A stretch of 44,706 nt of DNA from Chlamydiota bacterium (GCA_022601335.1 JAJACV010000038.1:1-44706), one strand, 5' to 3'. Shown: positions 17,820 to 27,000, numbered from the stretch's first letter. Notes: generated by a model from the sequence alone, not told the origin. Translations and numbers: made by a program.

Positions 17820-18321
17820 TATTTTTCTGTTTCTTTTTTAGCTCTTTAATTTGATCTCTAATAGAGGCTGCTTGCTCGAAATCTTCTCGATGGATCAGTT
17901 CATTCAAAGTTTCATTTAAAGCAAATATTTTTACTGAGGCATCAAATTCTTTAAATTCGCCAGGTTTATGCCCCAAATGAAGTGGTCCTTGTAAATCAAT
18001 GCCCATTTGTATTTTGTGCTCTTCTTTGAGGCTATTTGCCAAATAAATCTCAAAGACACTGTAACATTCTACACAGCCTAAAAATCCACCTCGTTGAATG
18101 TCAAGTAGAGAGACTCCGCAGGTTCCGCAAGTGAGGTTAGTTAAGACCTCATCAGAATTGACTACTTTAGGTTTAGATAAAAACTCATTAAGAAAGGGGC
18201 ATGTTGAGCACATATAATACTCATTAACCACTGTATCAGCAACTTCAGTATATTTTGTGGTTAACTGTTTTTTACATGAGCCGCAATCTAAGGGTCTTTC
18301 TTGGTTCTTCTTTAATTCCAT
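17812..18321 (-). CDS. mcsA: McsA-like zinc-finger/UVR-domain protein
   Basis: 169 aa. N-terminal CxxC pairs (CGSC near residue 13, CSTC near 38, CGTC near 65, CVEC near 87) form two zinc-binding sites as in McsA. The C-terminal LNELIHREDFEQAASIRDQIKEL is a UVR domain (~135–160), the module that docks on Clp or Uvr partners. McsA activates McsB and stabilises the CtsR/ClpC system in Firmicutes. It is the first gene of mcsA–mcsB–(deformylase homologue). Confidence 0.85.
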   Translation of the reverse strand: MELKKNQERPLDCGSCKKQLTTKYTEVADTVVNEYYMCSTCPFLNEFLSKPKVVNSDEVLTNLTCGTCGVSLLDIQRGGFLGCVECYSVFEIYLANSLKEEHKIQMGIDLQGPLHLGHKPGEFKEFDASVKIFALNETLNELIHREDFEQAASIRDQIKELKKKQKNNG

Positions 18322-18481
18322 ATCTATCGAACTTTAGAAGAAGTAAATAATAATTCCAAGAGTGAAATGTGAGATTGTCATTTTTCACGATAAATAACCC
18401 AACTATTTATTGAGTCGTCACGGTTTAGGAAGGAGGCCAAAATAGTGCAACCTCCCTCTCTTAGCTTAAAAGTAATTGTTC

Positions 18482-18510
18482 TTGACAAGTTGGGTTCAAT
18501 TTATTACGAA
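18482..18510 (+). promoter_or_regulatory. Weak promoter candidate
   Basis: TTGACA (18482–18487, consensus −35) with TACGAA 17 bp downstream (18505–18510) as a poor −10. It lies 36 bp before the GTG start of the next gene. The remaining 18322–18481 region shows no gene. Confidence 0.3.
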
Positions 18511-18545
18511 AAAAATAGGCACAGTTAATAAATTAGGGTTGCAGT

Positions 18546-19682
18546 GTGGAAAAATTTAGAAAAACGTCCATTCGATCAAAAAGAAAAAATGCTCAGTCTT
18601 CAATAGTGGGAGATCTCGTTGAATCAGGGGCTATTATTTTTACTAAAACCCAAGTTGATCTGCAAACGATTCGTCGAGGAGATGCGTTTTGGAGGTTGCT
18701 AATACGTATGGTCCAATGGTTTAGGTGGTTTCGTATAAAAGGGGACCCCTCAACAATTACCCATGTAGATGGATGGGATGGAAAACTAGCGTTTGGGTCA
18801 GATCTTTGTGACCCTGATGGGGGAGGGCTCAATCGACATGTCCTGCCTATTGTTCCTCATTGCTTTATGAGTAGTGATGGAGCCACTAAGAAGCTTGTCC
18901 TTAAAGATGGTACCGTTGAGGTAATCAACAAGAAAAAGCACAGCCAAATCATAAGAATAGAAGATTTATCAACTTGTGATTTCGAAATTATTCAATTACC
19001 TGAAAAACTGAGGAATGACTTTTTAATTTATCAGCAAAAATTTAGAAATGATGATGTTAAATATAGCTTGAAGAAAGCCGCTAAAACAGTTGTTACAAAC
19101 GCTAAATTTTGCTTAGAAGCTAAAAAGTCTGCTGTAGCTGATGGTATTTATGTTTATCTACAACAACCCTTTAGGAGCAGACAGGGAGCAGTTCATCAAG
19201 TTTGTTGTTCAACATTTTTAGCAAAGATTTTGATGGCTATTGAGCACAAACAACGTATTGAGGAATTTATTGATTGTCGAGAGTTTGAACTTCACTCAAT
19301 CTGGAAGCGAAATTTTTATCACCTCAGGCGAGCCTTTTGTGAACAGAATAAGTACCACAGAGAATTGATTGATCTTGAAAAGTATTTTGATACAAAATGG
19401 GGGCATCTAGATGGCAGTCGTGAAAGTAAAGGACAGCTAATTGAGCTTTGCCTCGACTTTTCTGAACAACGCAGCTTTTTAGTTCGAAGGATTAGGAGAT
19501 TGAGTAGTGGTATTGCTCATAGAATTTATAGAATGGCCGATACTCTAGTGGATTCTGATCTTTATGATAAGTATTTTGATAATGCAGAAATGCCAATTTT
19601 ATTCAAGATGCACCCCGACAGAGTAACACCTGCTAAATTATATTACTACTTAATGGAAATACTAGAAAGAAATGAGCCTTGA
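18546..19682 (+). CDS. Possible permuted papain-fold (YiiX/NlpC-type) cysteine hydrolase
   Basis: 378 aa from a GTG start (AGGG six bases upstream). I do not recognise it outright. ITHVDGWDG (His73) followed later by HQVCCSTFLAKIL (Cys220/221) has the His-before-Cys order of permuted NlpC/P60-like hydrolases such as YiiX, in which the His lies near a conserved glycine-rich strand and the Cys starts a helix. These enzymes cleave peptidoglycan, lipid or protein substrates and are often effectors. The C-terminal ~150 residues are basic and helical with no recognised domain. There is no signal peptide. The last 10 bp overlap the 3' end of the opposite-strand tRNA-Lys. Functional confidence is low; the gene itself looks real. 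Confidence 0.5.
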   Translation: MEKFRKTSIRSKRKNAQSSIVGDLVESGAIIFTKTQVDLQTIRRGDAFWRLLIRMVQWFRWFRIKGDPSTITHVDGWDGKLAFGSDLCDPDGGGLNRHVLPIVPHCFMSSDGATKKLVLKDGTVEVINKKKHSQIIRIEDLSTCDFEIIQLPEKLRNDFLIYQQKFRNDDVKYSLKKAAKTVVTNAKFCLEAKKSAVADGIYVYLQQPFRSRQGAVHQVCCSTFLAKILMAIEHKQRIEEFIDCREFELHSIWKRNFYHLRRAFCEQNKYHRELIDLEKYFDTKWGHLDGSRESKGQLIELCLDFSEQRSFLVRRIRRLSSGIAHRIYRMADTLVDSDLYDKYFDNAEMPILFKMHPDRVTPAKLYYYLMEILERNEP

Positions 19683-19746
19683 AGGATTTGAACCTTCGAC
19701 CCTCTCATTAAAAGTGAGATGCTCTAACCAGCTGAGCTAAAGGCTC
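19673..19746 (-). tRNA. tRNA-Lys (anticodon TTT)
   Basis: 74 nt. Acceptor GAGCCTT pairs with AAGGCTC, discriminator A, no encoded CCA. D-arm is GCTC...GAGC. Anticodon stem TCTCA/TGAGA encloses CTTTTAA, anticodon TTT. T-arm GAAGG-TTCAAAT-CCTTC. Its 3' end overlaps the end of the convergent CDS by 10 bp. Confidence 0.96.
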
Positions 19747-19764
19747 ATTCTAGTATTTTTATAT

Positions 19765-19839
19765 TGACCCCAAGGGGATTCGAACCCCTGTTATCGGAAT
19801 GAAAATCCGGTGTCCTAGACCTGGCTAGACGATGGGGCC
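19765..19839 (-). tRNA. tRNA-Glu (anticodon TTC)
   Basis: 75 nt. Acceptor GGCCCCA pairs with TGGGGTC (one G·T), discriminator A, no encoded CCA. The anticodon loop TTTTCAT gives TTC. T-arm AGGGG-TTCGAAT-CCCCT. It lies 18 bp upstream of tRNA-Lys and just downstream of frr, so the two tRNAs probably share a transcript with it. Confidence 0.96.
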
Positions 19840-19862
19840 AAAATTTGGCCTATAAAGGGGAG

Positions 19863-20414
19863 TTATATTGCCAGAATCTCTTTTTCTTTGCACGAAATAA
19901 TTTCATCTATTTCTTTGCAAAAACGATCTGTCAATTTTTGGATGTCATTTTCACCCTTTTTGACTTGATCTTCCGGCATTTCTCCATCACTTTTAAGCTT
20001 TTTCAAAGTGTCGTTCCCGTCTCGCCTAGAATTTCTAATGCTTACTTTAGCATCTTCCCCTTTTTTCTTAGCAAGTTTTACCATATTTTGACGCATACCC
20101 TGATCCATTTGGGGAATATTTAAGCGGATTAAGTTGCCATCAACAATGGGATTAATATTTAAATTTGCAGTTTCAATGCTTTTTCTAATAGCCCCTAAGT
20201 TTTGGCTATCAAATGGAGTCACTAAAAGTTGCCTAGCCTCAGGAGTTGTAATTGTTGCCAATTCTTTGAGGTTCATTTGTGTTCCATAAGCTTCAACGCG
20301 TACGCTATTTAACATCTGAGGATCAGCTCGACCCGTACGGATATGTTTTAATTCTTCATGTAAATGGTCTTTTGTTTGAACCATACTTTTTTCAGTTTGT
20401 CTTACGATATCCAT
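19863..20414 (-). CDS. frr: Ribosome recycling factor
   Basis: 183 aa with the ATG at 20414 (MDIVRQTEKSM). The reading frame stays open to 20495, but that would overlap pyrH by 77 bp. The ATG at 20414 has GGAG nine bases upstream, inside the last codons of pyrH, and gives the usual family length (~185 aa). Diagnostic segments are HIRTGRADPQML (~26–37), NLNINPIVDGNLIRLNIPQMD, and VSIRNSRRDGND near the middle. RRF splits post-termination ribosomes together with EF-G. It is the last gene of rpsB–tsf–pyrH–frr, with translation coupled to pyrH. Confidence 0.97.
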   Translation of the reverse strand: MDIVRQTEKSMVQTKDHLHEELKHIRTGRADPQMLNSVRVEAYGTQMNLKELATITTPEARQLLVTPFDSQNLGAIRKSIETANLNINPIVDGNLIRLNIPQMDQGMRQNMVKLAKKKGEDAKVSIRNSRRDGNDTLKKLKSDGEMPEDQVKKGENDIQKLTDRFCKEIDEIISCKEKEILAI

Positions 20415-20418
20415 ATTT

Positions 20419-21147
20419 TTAATCTCCATAAACAACTGTTCCACATTTTTTTCTCTGAACGACTTTTGATAAATTATCTTTCTGATACATGTCAAAAACC
20501 ACTATTGGAAGCTCATTTTCTCTGCATAAACTAATAGCTGTGGCATCCATCACCTTCAAATTTTTCTCTAAAGCTTCTAAATAGGTTAATGAGTCAAACT
20601 TTGTAGCTTTAGAGTCTATTTTAGGATCTGCTGAGTAGACACCGTCAACCTTTGTCGCCTTTAAAAGAGCATCGGCTTCAATCTCACACGCTCTTAAGCT
20701 CGCAGCCGTATCAGTAGAAAAATAAGGGTGGCCTGTGCCTCCTACAAATATAACAATTGTTTTACTATTAAGGTAGTCGAGCGTTTTTTCTAAAGAATAC
20801 TCTTCAACTAAAGAGCCGACAGGAAAAGCACTTAAAACAGCACATGGACATCCCAAATTGATGAAGGCTTGTTGAAGAACTAATCCGTTGAGAAGTGTTG
20901 CCATCATCCCTACAGAATCAGCTTTAGCTCTTGGAATATTCATTTCTTTAATAAGAGAGCGTCCGCGAAAAAGATTTCCAGCGCCAATCACAAGCCCTAT
21001 TTCAACGCCTTTGTCGTGCACGTCTTTAATAGATTGGGCTATTTTTTTGCAGGCATCACTCTCGATCCCCGAATGATTTCCTTCTTTAACTAAGGATTCC
21101 CCTGATAGCTTTACTAAAACTCTTTTAAAAGAAGCTGTTGAAGACAT
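20419..21147 (-). CDS. pyrH: UMP kinase
   Basis: 242 aa, amino-acid-kinase fold. KLSGESLVKEG (~13–23) is the phosphate-binding start, IGAGNLFRG (~55–63) the second glycine-rich segment, and GGTGHPYFSTDTAASLRA (~135–152) the UMP-binding stretch. KATKVDGVYSADPK is also diagnostic. It phosphorylates UMP to UDP as a hexamer regulated by GTP and UTP in most bacteria. It lies in the conserved tsf–pyrH–frr cluster. Confidence 0.97.
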   Translation of the reverse strand: MSSTASFKRVLVKLSGESLVKEGNHSGIESDACKKIAQSIKDVHDKGVEIGLVIGAGNLFRGRSLIKEMNIPRAKADSVGMMATLLNGLVLQQAFINLGCPCAVLSAFPVGSLVEEYSLEKTLDYLNSKTIVIFVGGTGHPYFSTDTAASLRACEIEADALLKATKVDGVYSADPKIDSKATKFDSLTYLEALEKNLKVMDATAISLCRENELPIVVFDMYQKDNLSKVVQRKKCGTVVYGD

Positions 21148-21162
21148 AAAAAGAGTCTCTAT

Positions 21163-21990
21163 TTAGTTGCCAATTTGCCAACGAATAAATTTAGATACCT
21201 TAAGACCTTTTTGTTGAGCTGCAACAAACTGCTCAACAGACATCTTAGAGTCTTTGATAAACTTTTGTTTAGTAAGGCAGACTTGATCATAGAATGAATC
21301 TATTTTACCACTTAAAATCTTATCAATGATGTGCTCAGGTTTTCCTTTCATCTGGGCTTTAGCAATTTCTTTTTCATGCTCAACAACAGATGCAGGAATT
21401 TCTTCAGGATTTAAGTACTCAGGAGCTTCAGCAGCCACATGCATAGCGACATCTTTAGCTAGTGACTCTTGATTGGCACCTGCTAATTCAACACAGGTTA
21501 CAATTTTTCCTTGCATATGTGAATAGACGCCATAAGAATGATCTTTCATTTTGTCTATAATGAGCAGCTTTTTAATAACAATGTTTTCACCTAGAACTTG
21601 CACAATCGTAGCTCTATATTCATCGATAGTCATCCCGTCGCCTTTTGAATATTTCTGAGCAAGAAAAGAATCTGTAGTTTCTGGCTTTGAGAGTAGAGCT
21701 TCTTCTACCATATTTTTAAGATAATCTTTGAATTTATCATTTTTAGCAACAAAGTCAGTTTCTGAATTGATAGCGAGTAGGGCAATGTGAGATTTATTCT
21801 CAGCGAAAGAGATAAGCCCTTCATTTGCTTCGCGGCCTTCTTTTTTCACAGCTGATGCCATACCTGCTTTTCTCAAGTTATCAATCGCTAGGTTAATGTC
21901 TCCTGAGGATTCTTCTAGTGCTTTTTTGCACTTGCTCATCCCCACACCTGTGCGTTCTCTTAACTCTTTTACTTTTTGTGCCGTTATCAT
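21163..21990 (-). CDS. tsf: Translation elongation factor Ts
   Basis: 275 aa. The N-terminal UBA-like domain has VKELRERTGVGMSKCKKAL and the core contains NSETDFVAKNDKF (~76–88), the motif that contacts EF-Tu. It exchanges GDP for GTP on EF-Tu. Its ATG overlaps the rpsB stop (ATGA). Pairing with rpsB is nearly universal in bacteria. Confidence 0.98.
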   Translation of the reverse strand: MITAQKVKELRERTGVGMSKCKKALEESSGDINLAIDNLRKAGMASAVKKEGREANEGLISFAENKSHIALLAINSETDFVAKNDKFKDYLKNMVEEALLSKPETTDSFLAQKYSKGDGMTIDEYRATIVQVLGENIVIKKLLIIDKMKDHSYGVYSHMQGKIVTCVELAGANQESLAKDVAMHVAAEAPEYLNPEEIPASVVEHEKEIAKAQMKGKPEHIIDKILSGKIDSFYDQVCLTKQKFIKDSKMSVEQFVAAQQKGLKVSKFIRWQIGN

Positions 21991-22757
21991 CCTTCGTCTC
22001 CTGACTGATCGGGTTCTTTATTTGCTTTTACTTCTGGAACTTCAACGCTTTGTGGCTTTACGATGCCAAGCTCTTTTTTCATTTCAGTAATAGCAGTTGC
22101 TAAAGATTGAATAATTAGTTTTACGCACTTTAAAGCATCATCATTACATGCAATGACATAATCTACCAAGTCTGGATCACAGTTTGTGTCCACTAAAGCC
22201 ATAATTGGAATCCCTAGCTTACGCGCTTCTGCAATGGCTATTTGCTCTCTACTTGGGTCGACAACGATCACTAACCCAGGCAATTTTCTCATAGTACGGA
22301 TTCCAGATAGGTTACTATTCAGCTTTTCTTGCGTTTTAGAAAGCATAGAAAATTCTTTCTTAGTCATTCTTTCTGCGTCAGTGACCAGTTTTTTTTCTAC
22401 TAAATCAAGTCTTTTGACAGACTCACGGATTGTCTTCAGGTTAGTCAACATACCGCCCAGCCATCTTTCACAGATGTAAAACTCGTTACATTCTTCAGCA
22501 GACTCTTTAATGACCGCTTTCGCCTGTTTTTTAGTTCCTACGAATAGGATAGATTTTTTGGCAGCAACTACCTTTCGAACAACCTCAGCGGCACTGCGAA
22601 TTTGTTGCAGAGTCTTAGCTAAGTCAATAATGTAGAGCCCATTTCTCTCTTCGAAAATGAACCGCTTCATCTTTGGGTTCCAACGATGTTTTTGATGCCC
22701 AAAATGAGCACCTGATTCTAATAGTGATTTAATAGTTACTTCTGACAAAGCTCGCAT
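21987..22757 (-). CDS. rpsB: 30S ribosomal protein S2
   Basis: 256 aa. Family signatures: LLESGAHFGHQKHRWNPKM (~13–31), CERWLGGMLTNLKTI (~94–108), and the C-terminal PIMALVDTNCDPD (~184–196). It is a structural protein of the small subunit. It is the first gene of the cluster and lies 32 bp downstream of tRNA-Gly. An AAGG stretch abuts the ATG, an unusually short ribosome-binding spacing. Confidence 0.98.
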   Translation of the reverse strand: MRALSEVTIKSLLESGAHFGHQKHRWNPKMKRFIFEERNGLYIIDLAKTLQQIRSAAEVVRKVVAAKKSILFVGTKKQAKAVIKESAEECNEFYICERWLGGMLTNLKTIRESVKRLDLVEKKLVTDAERMTKKEFSMLSKTQEKLNSNLSGIRTMRKLPGLVIVVDPSREQIAIAEARKLGIPIMALVDTNCDPDLVDYVIACNDDALKCVKLIIQSLATAITEMKKELGIVKPQSVEVPEVKANKEPDQSGDEG

Positions 22758-22789
22758 CCTTATATCTAAATTTGTTTAAAAAAATTTAT

Positions 22790-22860
22790 AGCGCCTGATC
22801 AGAATCGAACTGACATATGTAGCTTGGAAGGCTACTGTTCTACCATTGAACTACAGGCGC
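22790..22860 (-). tRNA. tRNA-Gly (anticodon TCC)
   Basis: 71 nt. Acceptor GCGCCTG pairs with CAGGCGC; discriminator T, as usual for tRNA-Gly. Anticodon stem GTAGC/GCTAC encloses CTTCCAA, anticodon TCC. T-loop TTCGATT. It is immediately upstream of rpsB and divergent from the PBP gene. Confidence 0.96.
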
Positions 22861-23011
22861 GCCATAAAATTAACGGAAAGGATAGAAAAAAAACGATTTA
22901 CTGACAAGAATTTTGACTTAATTCATGATATTAAATTAAAAATGACAAGATTTTTATTAATTATTAATCTCAAATCAAGTTATTTTCTGATTTTTATACC
23001 CCATATGGTAC

Positions 23012-26000
23012 ATGGCCCTATTAAAAAGAAGTCGTTATACTCAAAGGCTAAAAAAAAGTTTACCTATTCCAGCGAAGGCTAATCAAGTCTTAAACCTTTT
23101 TTTCTTTCTATTTTTGCTCATTTCCATTCGACTATGGCAACTTTGTGTTGTTCAACACGACGCTATTACAGAAGAAACTTTAAAACCCAGACAAAAAATT
23201 TTTATAGAGCAGGCTAAGAGAGGAGGAATATATGATCGCTTTGGCAAACCCTTAGCAGGGAATAAAATTCAATATAATGTAGGTGTTTTTTATGCGCCTA
23301 TTCGACAGATTCCCTCTGTAAAATGGACGCGTGTGAGCCGGGGTAAAAGAGTGAAAAGCTATCCTCGAAGAGAATATATCCAAAAATTATCAAACTTGCT
23401 CGCTCAAGAACTGAGCCTGGATCCAGAAAGAGTAGAAGATCTAATACATTCTAAAGCCTCTATTTTATCTGACTCACCTTTTATACTAAGCGAAGAAGTA
23501 AGTGAAACGCAGTATTATCGCCTTAAAATGTTAGAAAATCACTGGCCTGGCATCTATTCAGGTCTTTCTTCCAAGCGCTATTATCCACAGGGCAAAGTCG
23601 CCAGCCATCTTTTGGGTTACATGGGAGCGATTAATCGAAATGAATTTGATACGGTAGGAAGAGAGAGAAGAAGCTTAAATAATTTTTTAAATCAGTGGGA
23701 ACAAGGCTATTTTCCTTCTTTGCCCCGAGGAATGGAAAGTGTTCATCACGTCAGAGCCAGATTAAAGGAGGTTACAGAGAGAAGTTACTCAATTTATGAT
23801 TGGGTCGGAAAAATGGGATTGGAATCTCATTTTGATGAATCTCTAAGAGGATTTTATGGACAGAAGGTCTTTTATGCAGATGCAAAGGGAAACTTTTTAA
23901 GGCCGCTTTCAAGTTCTCATGATTCGTTATCAGGTAAAAGGCTTACTTTAACACTTTCAGCCGAACTCCAGGAATATGCCGAGCAATTACTTATAGATAA
24001 CGAACAGGTTAGAGAAGGAAGAAGTATTAATATTGATCCAACAAATGGATCTTACATTTACCAAAAACAACCCTGGATAAAAGGGGGAGCTATTGTTGTG
24101 ATGGATCCCAATACAGGGGAGATCCTAGCGTTGGCCTCTTGTCCAAGGTATGATCCTAATGATTTTATTTTGACAGGGGATGCCCCTCAAAAAGAAAAGA
24201 AAATTTTAAACATTTCTAAATGGCTTGAAAATGAAAAGTTTATTGCAACTCTTTGGAACCAAAAACAAAACCTTACTAAAGAAACATTTAGTCGGCGTCT
24301 ACAGAAAGTGGAGCAAAGCGAATATAAGCTTACTTGGGAAAGATATTTGAGTTTTGTTCTACCAAAAGAATGTCCGTTGAGAACACAGATAGAATCAATA
24401 ACAGGAATAGATCAAGCGATAGAGCTTCAAAGAGCTTTTGAGTTTATCTTATGCCTCTCTGGACAAGAAAATGCTTGGAACTTACTCAAGGTGCTTTATG
24501 CATCTGATCATCACAAGCCCTATCCATCAGGGGCTCTTTCAAGAAAGGCAAAAGAGACGATCGAGCAAAGCTTGAATGAAAATGCAGAGATCATTGCTCC
24601 CTATAAAAAAATCTTAGACCAGTATTTTAAAAATTTATCACATAATTATGATAAACTTTTATTGGTAGATTTATGCAGATTAAGTGTGGATGAAAGGCGG
24701 TTTCCTGGAGAACTTATTCCTTTTGTTGAGCAAATTTCAATTGCTGCACATAGAGATTTAGAGGGCGCTTACTTTTGTGTTGAACAGACTTTAAAAAAGA
24801 TGGTTCAAGAGCTTTACCGTGACCTGCACTTTAAAAAATGGAGAGAGGAAAATCAAAAGAACTTTCTTAAGCAGAAAAGAAAAGAGGAGAAAGCGCTTAG
24901 AAAATACCCGCATCCTTACCTAGATTATTTAGATGCAGAAGAAAAGAGACAAAGAACTCTTTTTTGGGAAGAGCACAAAGAATCTTTTTTTCAATCTTTT
25001 CTAACAGGAAAAATTTCCCTCTCTGAAGATGCTACATTAATCCCTTACCTTAATCACTTTGCTCTTTGGGCAAATGAAATTGAGAATGGAGCTCATCAAG
25101 CGGTGGCTTGGAGAGGGGCATACGAGAAAATATCCAAGCTTTTTAAGAATTGGCCTGATGATATTGCAACCTATTATTTAAGAACATTCCGTCCCTATGA
25201 AGAACTTGACCGTCAACTGCTCGGTCAGTACAGAGGAGTTTATCCTTTTAAAAAAGCTCTTGAAAAAGATTTGGCGCGTAGTTTTTATCCTAGACATGGC
25301 TACAGCTATGCTAGATCTTATGCCTTTGCACAATCCACGCCTCAGGGCTCACTGTTTAAATTAGTGACGGCTTATGAAGCGCTTCGGCAACAAGTGCGTG
25401 ACAGTCCTCATTCCTCCTCTTCTATTCTCTGTCCTTTAAAAATGGTAGATGATTTGCATTTAAGCAAAGGCCCGTCCAAAGGTTGGAACGTCGGATTTAG
25501 TACGAGTGGGCAGCCAATCCCTCAGATTTATAAGGGGGGGCGCATGCCTAGAAGCCACCGAAGAGGTATCGGAAAGTTGGATTTAATACAGGCTTTGGCA
25601 ATCTCGAGTAATTCTTACTTTGCTCTTTTGGCATCAGATGTCATTAAACATCCCGATGATTTAAATATGGCGGCTCGGTGGCTGTCATATGGATCTAAAA
25701 CGGGATTAGAAATTCCTGGAGAAATTGCAGGGAGTCTTCCTAGGGACCTCCTTTATAATAGGACAGGTCTTTACTCATACGCAATTGGTCAGCATACATT
25801 GGTTGTGACTCCCATTCAAACAGCGGTGATGCTTTCTGCTTTTGCAAATGGAGGGAGCGTTTTTAGGCCACAACTGGTTCGTTCTATTGAAGGTATTTCG
25901 CTCTCTTCAGATGAAGATGCTATTTTGTCAAAAAAAGATTTTGTTTTTAAGGATTATCTTTCTCTTTTAGGGATTGATTTTCCACTTTTTCTTGCTAAGG

Positions 26001-26494
26001 AGCGAGGAGAGTGTAGAGAGGAAAAAGTTTTTAACCGCAATGTGGTTCGTGAAATAGATTTTCCTAAGCAGGTTCGAGACACGTTGTTTACAGGAATGTA
26101 TCGAACGGTTCATGGAGAAAATGCCACAGCGAGTCCTAATAGAGTCTCCAGCTTTAGATCTTATCATCCTTTTTATCAAGATTATCAATCTCTCAAACAC
26201 CAAATTATTGGAAAAACCTCTTCTGCTGAAGTTCGTGAAATTATTGATTTTGATCTCTACAAGGGAGTCAACACTTATAAGCATGTGTGGTTTGGTGGCA
26301 TTGTTTTTGATGAAGATGTGAGTGAAGCACACTGGAAGAGGCCAGAGCTTGTTGTGATTGTCTATCTTAGATATGGAGACTTTGGTAGAGAGGCGGCCCC
26401 TCTGGTCGCAGCCATAACAAAAAAATGGCGCGCTTTGAAGCGTAAATATGAATTGGATTCATCAGGAGTCGAATTTAATTTAATTGAAAAATAA
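23012..26494 (+). CDS. PBP2/FtsI-class transpeptidase, very long chlamydial form
   Basis: 1160 aa, orthologous by position to Chlamydia CT682 (pbpB). It has one membrane segment (~26–46), a dimerisation/pedestal domain, then a class B transpeptidase domain: Ser780-x-x-Lys783 (SLFK), Ser865-Ser-Asn867 (SxN), and Lys1068-Thr-Ser1070. The third motif is KTS rather than KTG. The segment GGAIVVMDPNTGEILALASCPRYDPN ends at ~383, where SxxK normally follows within ~40–60 residues; here it follows after ~400, so an insertion of ~350 charged, helical residues splits the domain. It cross-links peptidoglycan at division in chlamydiae. ATG start without a clear ribosome binding site. Confidence 0.93.
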   Translation: MALLKRSRYTQRLKKSLPIPAKANQVLNLFFFLFLLISIRLWQLCVVQHDAITEETLKPRQKIFIEQAKRGGIYDRFGKPLAGNKIQYNVGVFYAPIRQIPSVKWTRVSRGKRVKSYPRREYIQKLSNLLAQELSLDPERVEDLIHSKASILSDSPFILSEEVSETQYYRLKMLENHWPGIYSGLSSKRYYPQGKVASHLLGYMGAINRNEFDTVGRERRSLNNFLNQWEQGYFPSLPRGMESVHHVRARLKEVTERSYSIYDWVGKMGLESHFDESLRGFYGQKVFYADAKGNFLRPLSSSHDSLSGKRLTLTLSAELQEYAEQLLIDNEQVREGRSINIDPTNGSYIYQKQPWIKGGAIVVMDPNTGEILALASCPRYDPNDFILTGDAPQKEKKILNISKWLENEKFIATLWNQKQNLTKETFSRRLQKVEQSEYKLTWERYLSFVLPKECPLRTQIESITGIDQAIELQRAFEFILCLSGQENAWNLLKVLYASDHHKPYPSGALSRKAKETIEQSLNENAEIIAPYKKILDQYFKNLSHNYDKLLLVDLCRLSVDERRFPGELIPFVEQISIAAHRDLEGAYFCVEQTLKKMVQELYRDLHFKKWREENQKNFLKQKRKEEKALRKYPHPYLDYLDAEEKRQRTLFWEEHKESFFQSFLTGKISLSEDATLIPYLNHFALWANEIENGAHQAVAWRGAYEKISKLFKNWPDDIATYYLRTFRPYEELDRQLLGQYRGVYPFKKALEKDLARSFYPRHGYSYARSYAFAQSTPQGSLFKLVTAYEALRQQVRDSPHSSSSILCPLKMVDDLHLSKGPSKGWNVGFSTSGQPIPQIYKGGRMPRSHRRGIGKLDLIQALAISSNSYFALLASDVIKHPDDLNMAARWLSYGSKTGLEIPGEIAGSLPRDLLYNRTGLYSYAIGQHTLVVTPIQTAVMLSAFANGGSVFRPQLVRSIEGISLSSDEDAILSKKDFVFKDYLSLLGIDFPLFLAKERGECREEKVFNRNVVREIDFPKQVRDTLFTGMYRTVHGENATASPNRVSSFRSYHPFYQDYQSLKHQIIGKTSSAEVREIIDFDLYKGVNTYKHVWFGGIVFDEDVSEAHWKRPELVVIVYLRYGDFGREAAPLVAAITKKWRALKRKYELDSSGVEFNLIEK

Positions 26495-26542
26495 TTAAGC
26501 TCTATGACAGATAGAAAAATAACTTTGAACAGGGTTAAATTA

Positions 26543-26989
26543 ATGAAACAACTTAGATCTATTTCTTTTCTTTTAATCTCTTTTTTTTGTTTTACGGGGT
26601 GCAATTCTAGTCAGGGTTTAGCTCCGCCGAATATTATCAATGCTGTCATTTCTTTTGATGATACTAAAATTGCTGCAAAAGAAGATGAAATGTATTTGGA
26701 TGTTAACGTGATATACAGATTCACTAAAGAGGGTGATTATGTAAATAGTCTCCACGGAAAAGTGATTGATCGGGGTAGCTATAGTTACCGTAAACTCTCC
26801 AACCCAAATCAAGGGTCAATTATGTTTACTTACATGCTTAACAATCAAAATTATATTTATGAACAAACTCTGTTTTTTGGAACGCTTACAACAGGGACTT
26901 GGAAATTAACTCGCACGACAGATCCCAATATTAAAGGTGAAGAAGAGGGTACATTCAAAGTCATTTCTCTTCCCTCTAAATCCTCATAA
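26543..26989 (+). CDS. Small lipoprotein of unknown function
   Basis: 148 aa from the ATG at 26543. The frame is open to 26504, but this start has AGGG upstream and puts a proper signal peptide first. The signal peptide MKQLRSISFLLISFFCFTGC ends in the lipobox FTGC, with Cys20 as the lipidated residue. The mature part is rich in β-prone Tyr, Thr and Asn segments and resembles a small sandwich or lipocalin-like fold, a guess from composition only. It starts 48 bp after the PBP gene and may be co-transcribed. No domain recognised. Confidence 0.72.
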   Translation: MKQLRSISFLLISFFCFTGCNSSQGLAPPNIINAVISFDDTKIAAKEDEMYLDVNVIYRFTKEGDYVNSLHGKVIDRGSYSYRKLSNPNQGSIMFTYMLNNQNYIYEQTLFFGTLTTGTWKLTRTTDPNIKGEEEGTFKVISLPSKSS

Positions 26990-27000
26990 AATTGTGAAAA

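Noticed and set aside
19863..20495. Longer frr start at 20495
   Set aside because: It would overlap pyrH by 77 bp. The ATG at 20414 has a GGAG ribosome binding site and gives the usual RRF length.
22846..23082. Small ORF between tRNA-Gly and the PBP gene (possible ompA relic)
   Set aside because: It begins inside the tRNA gene, overlaps the PBP start and shows no signal peptide or porin-like sequence.
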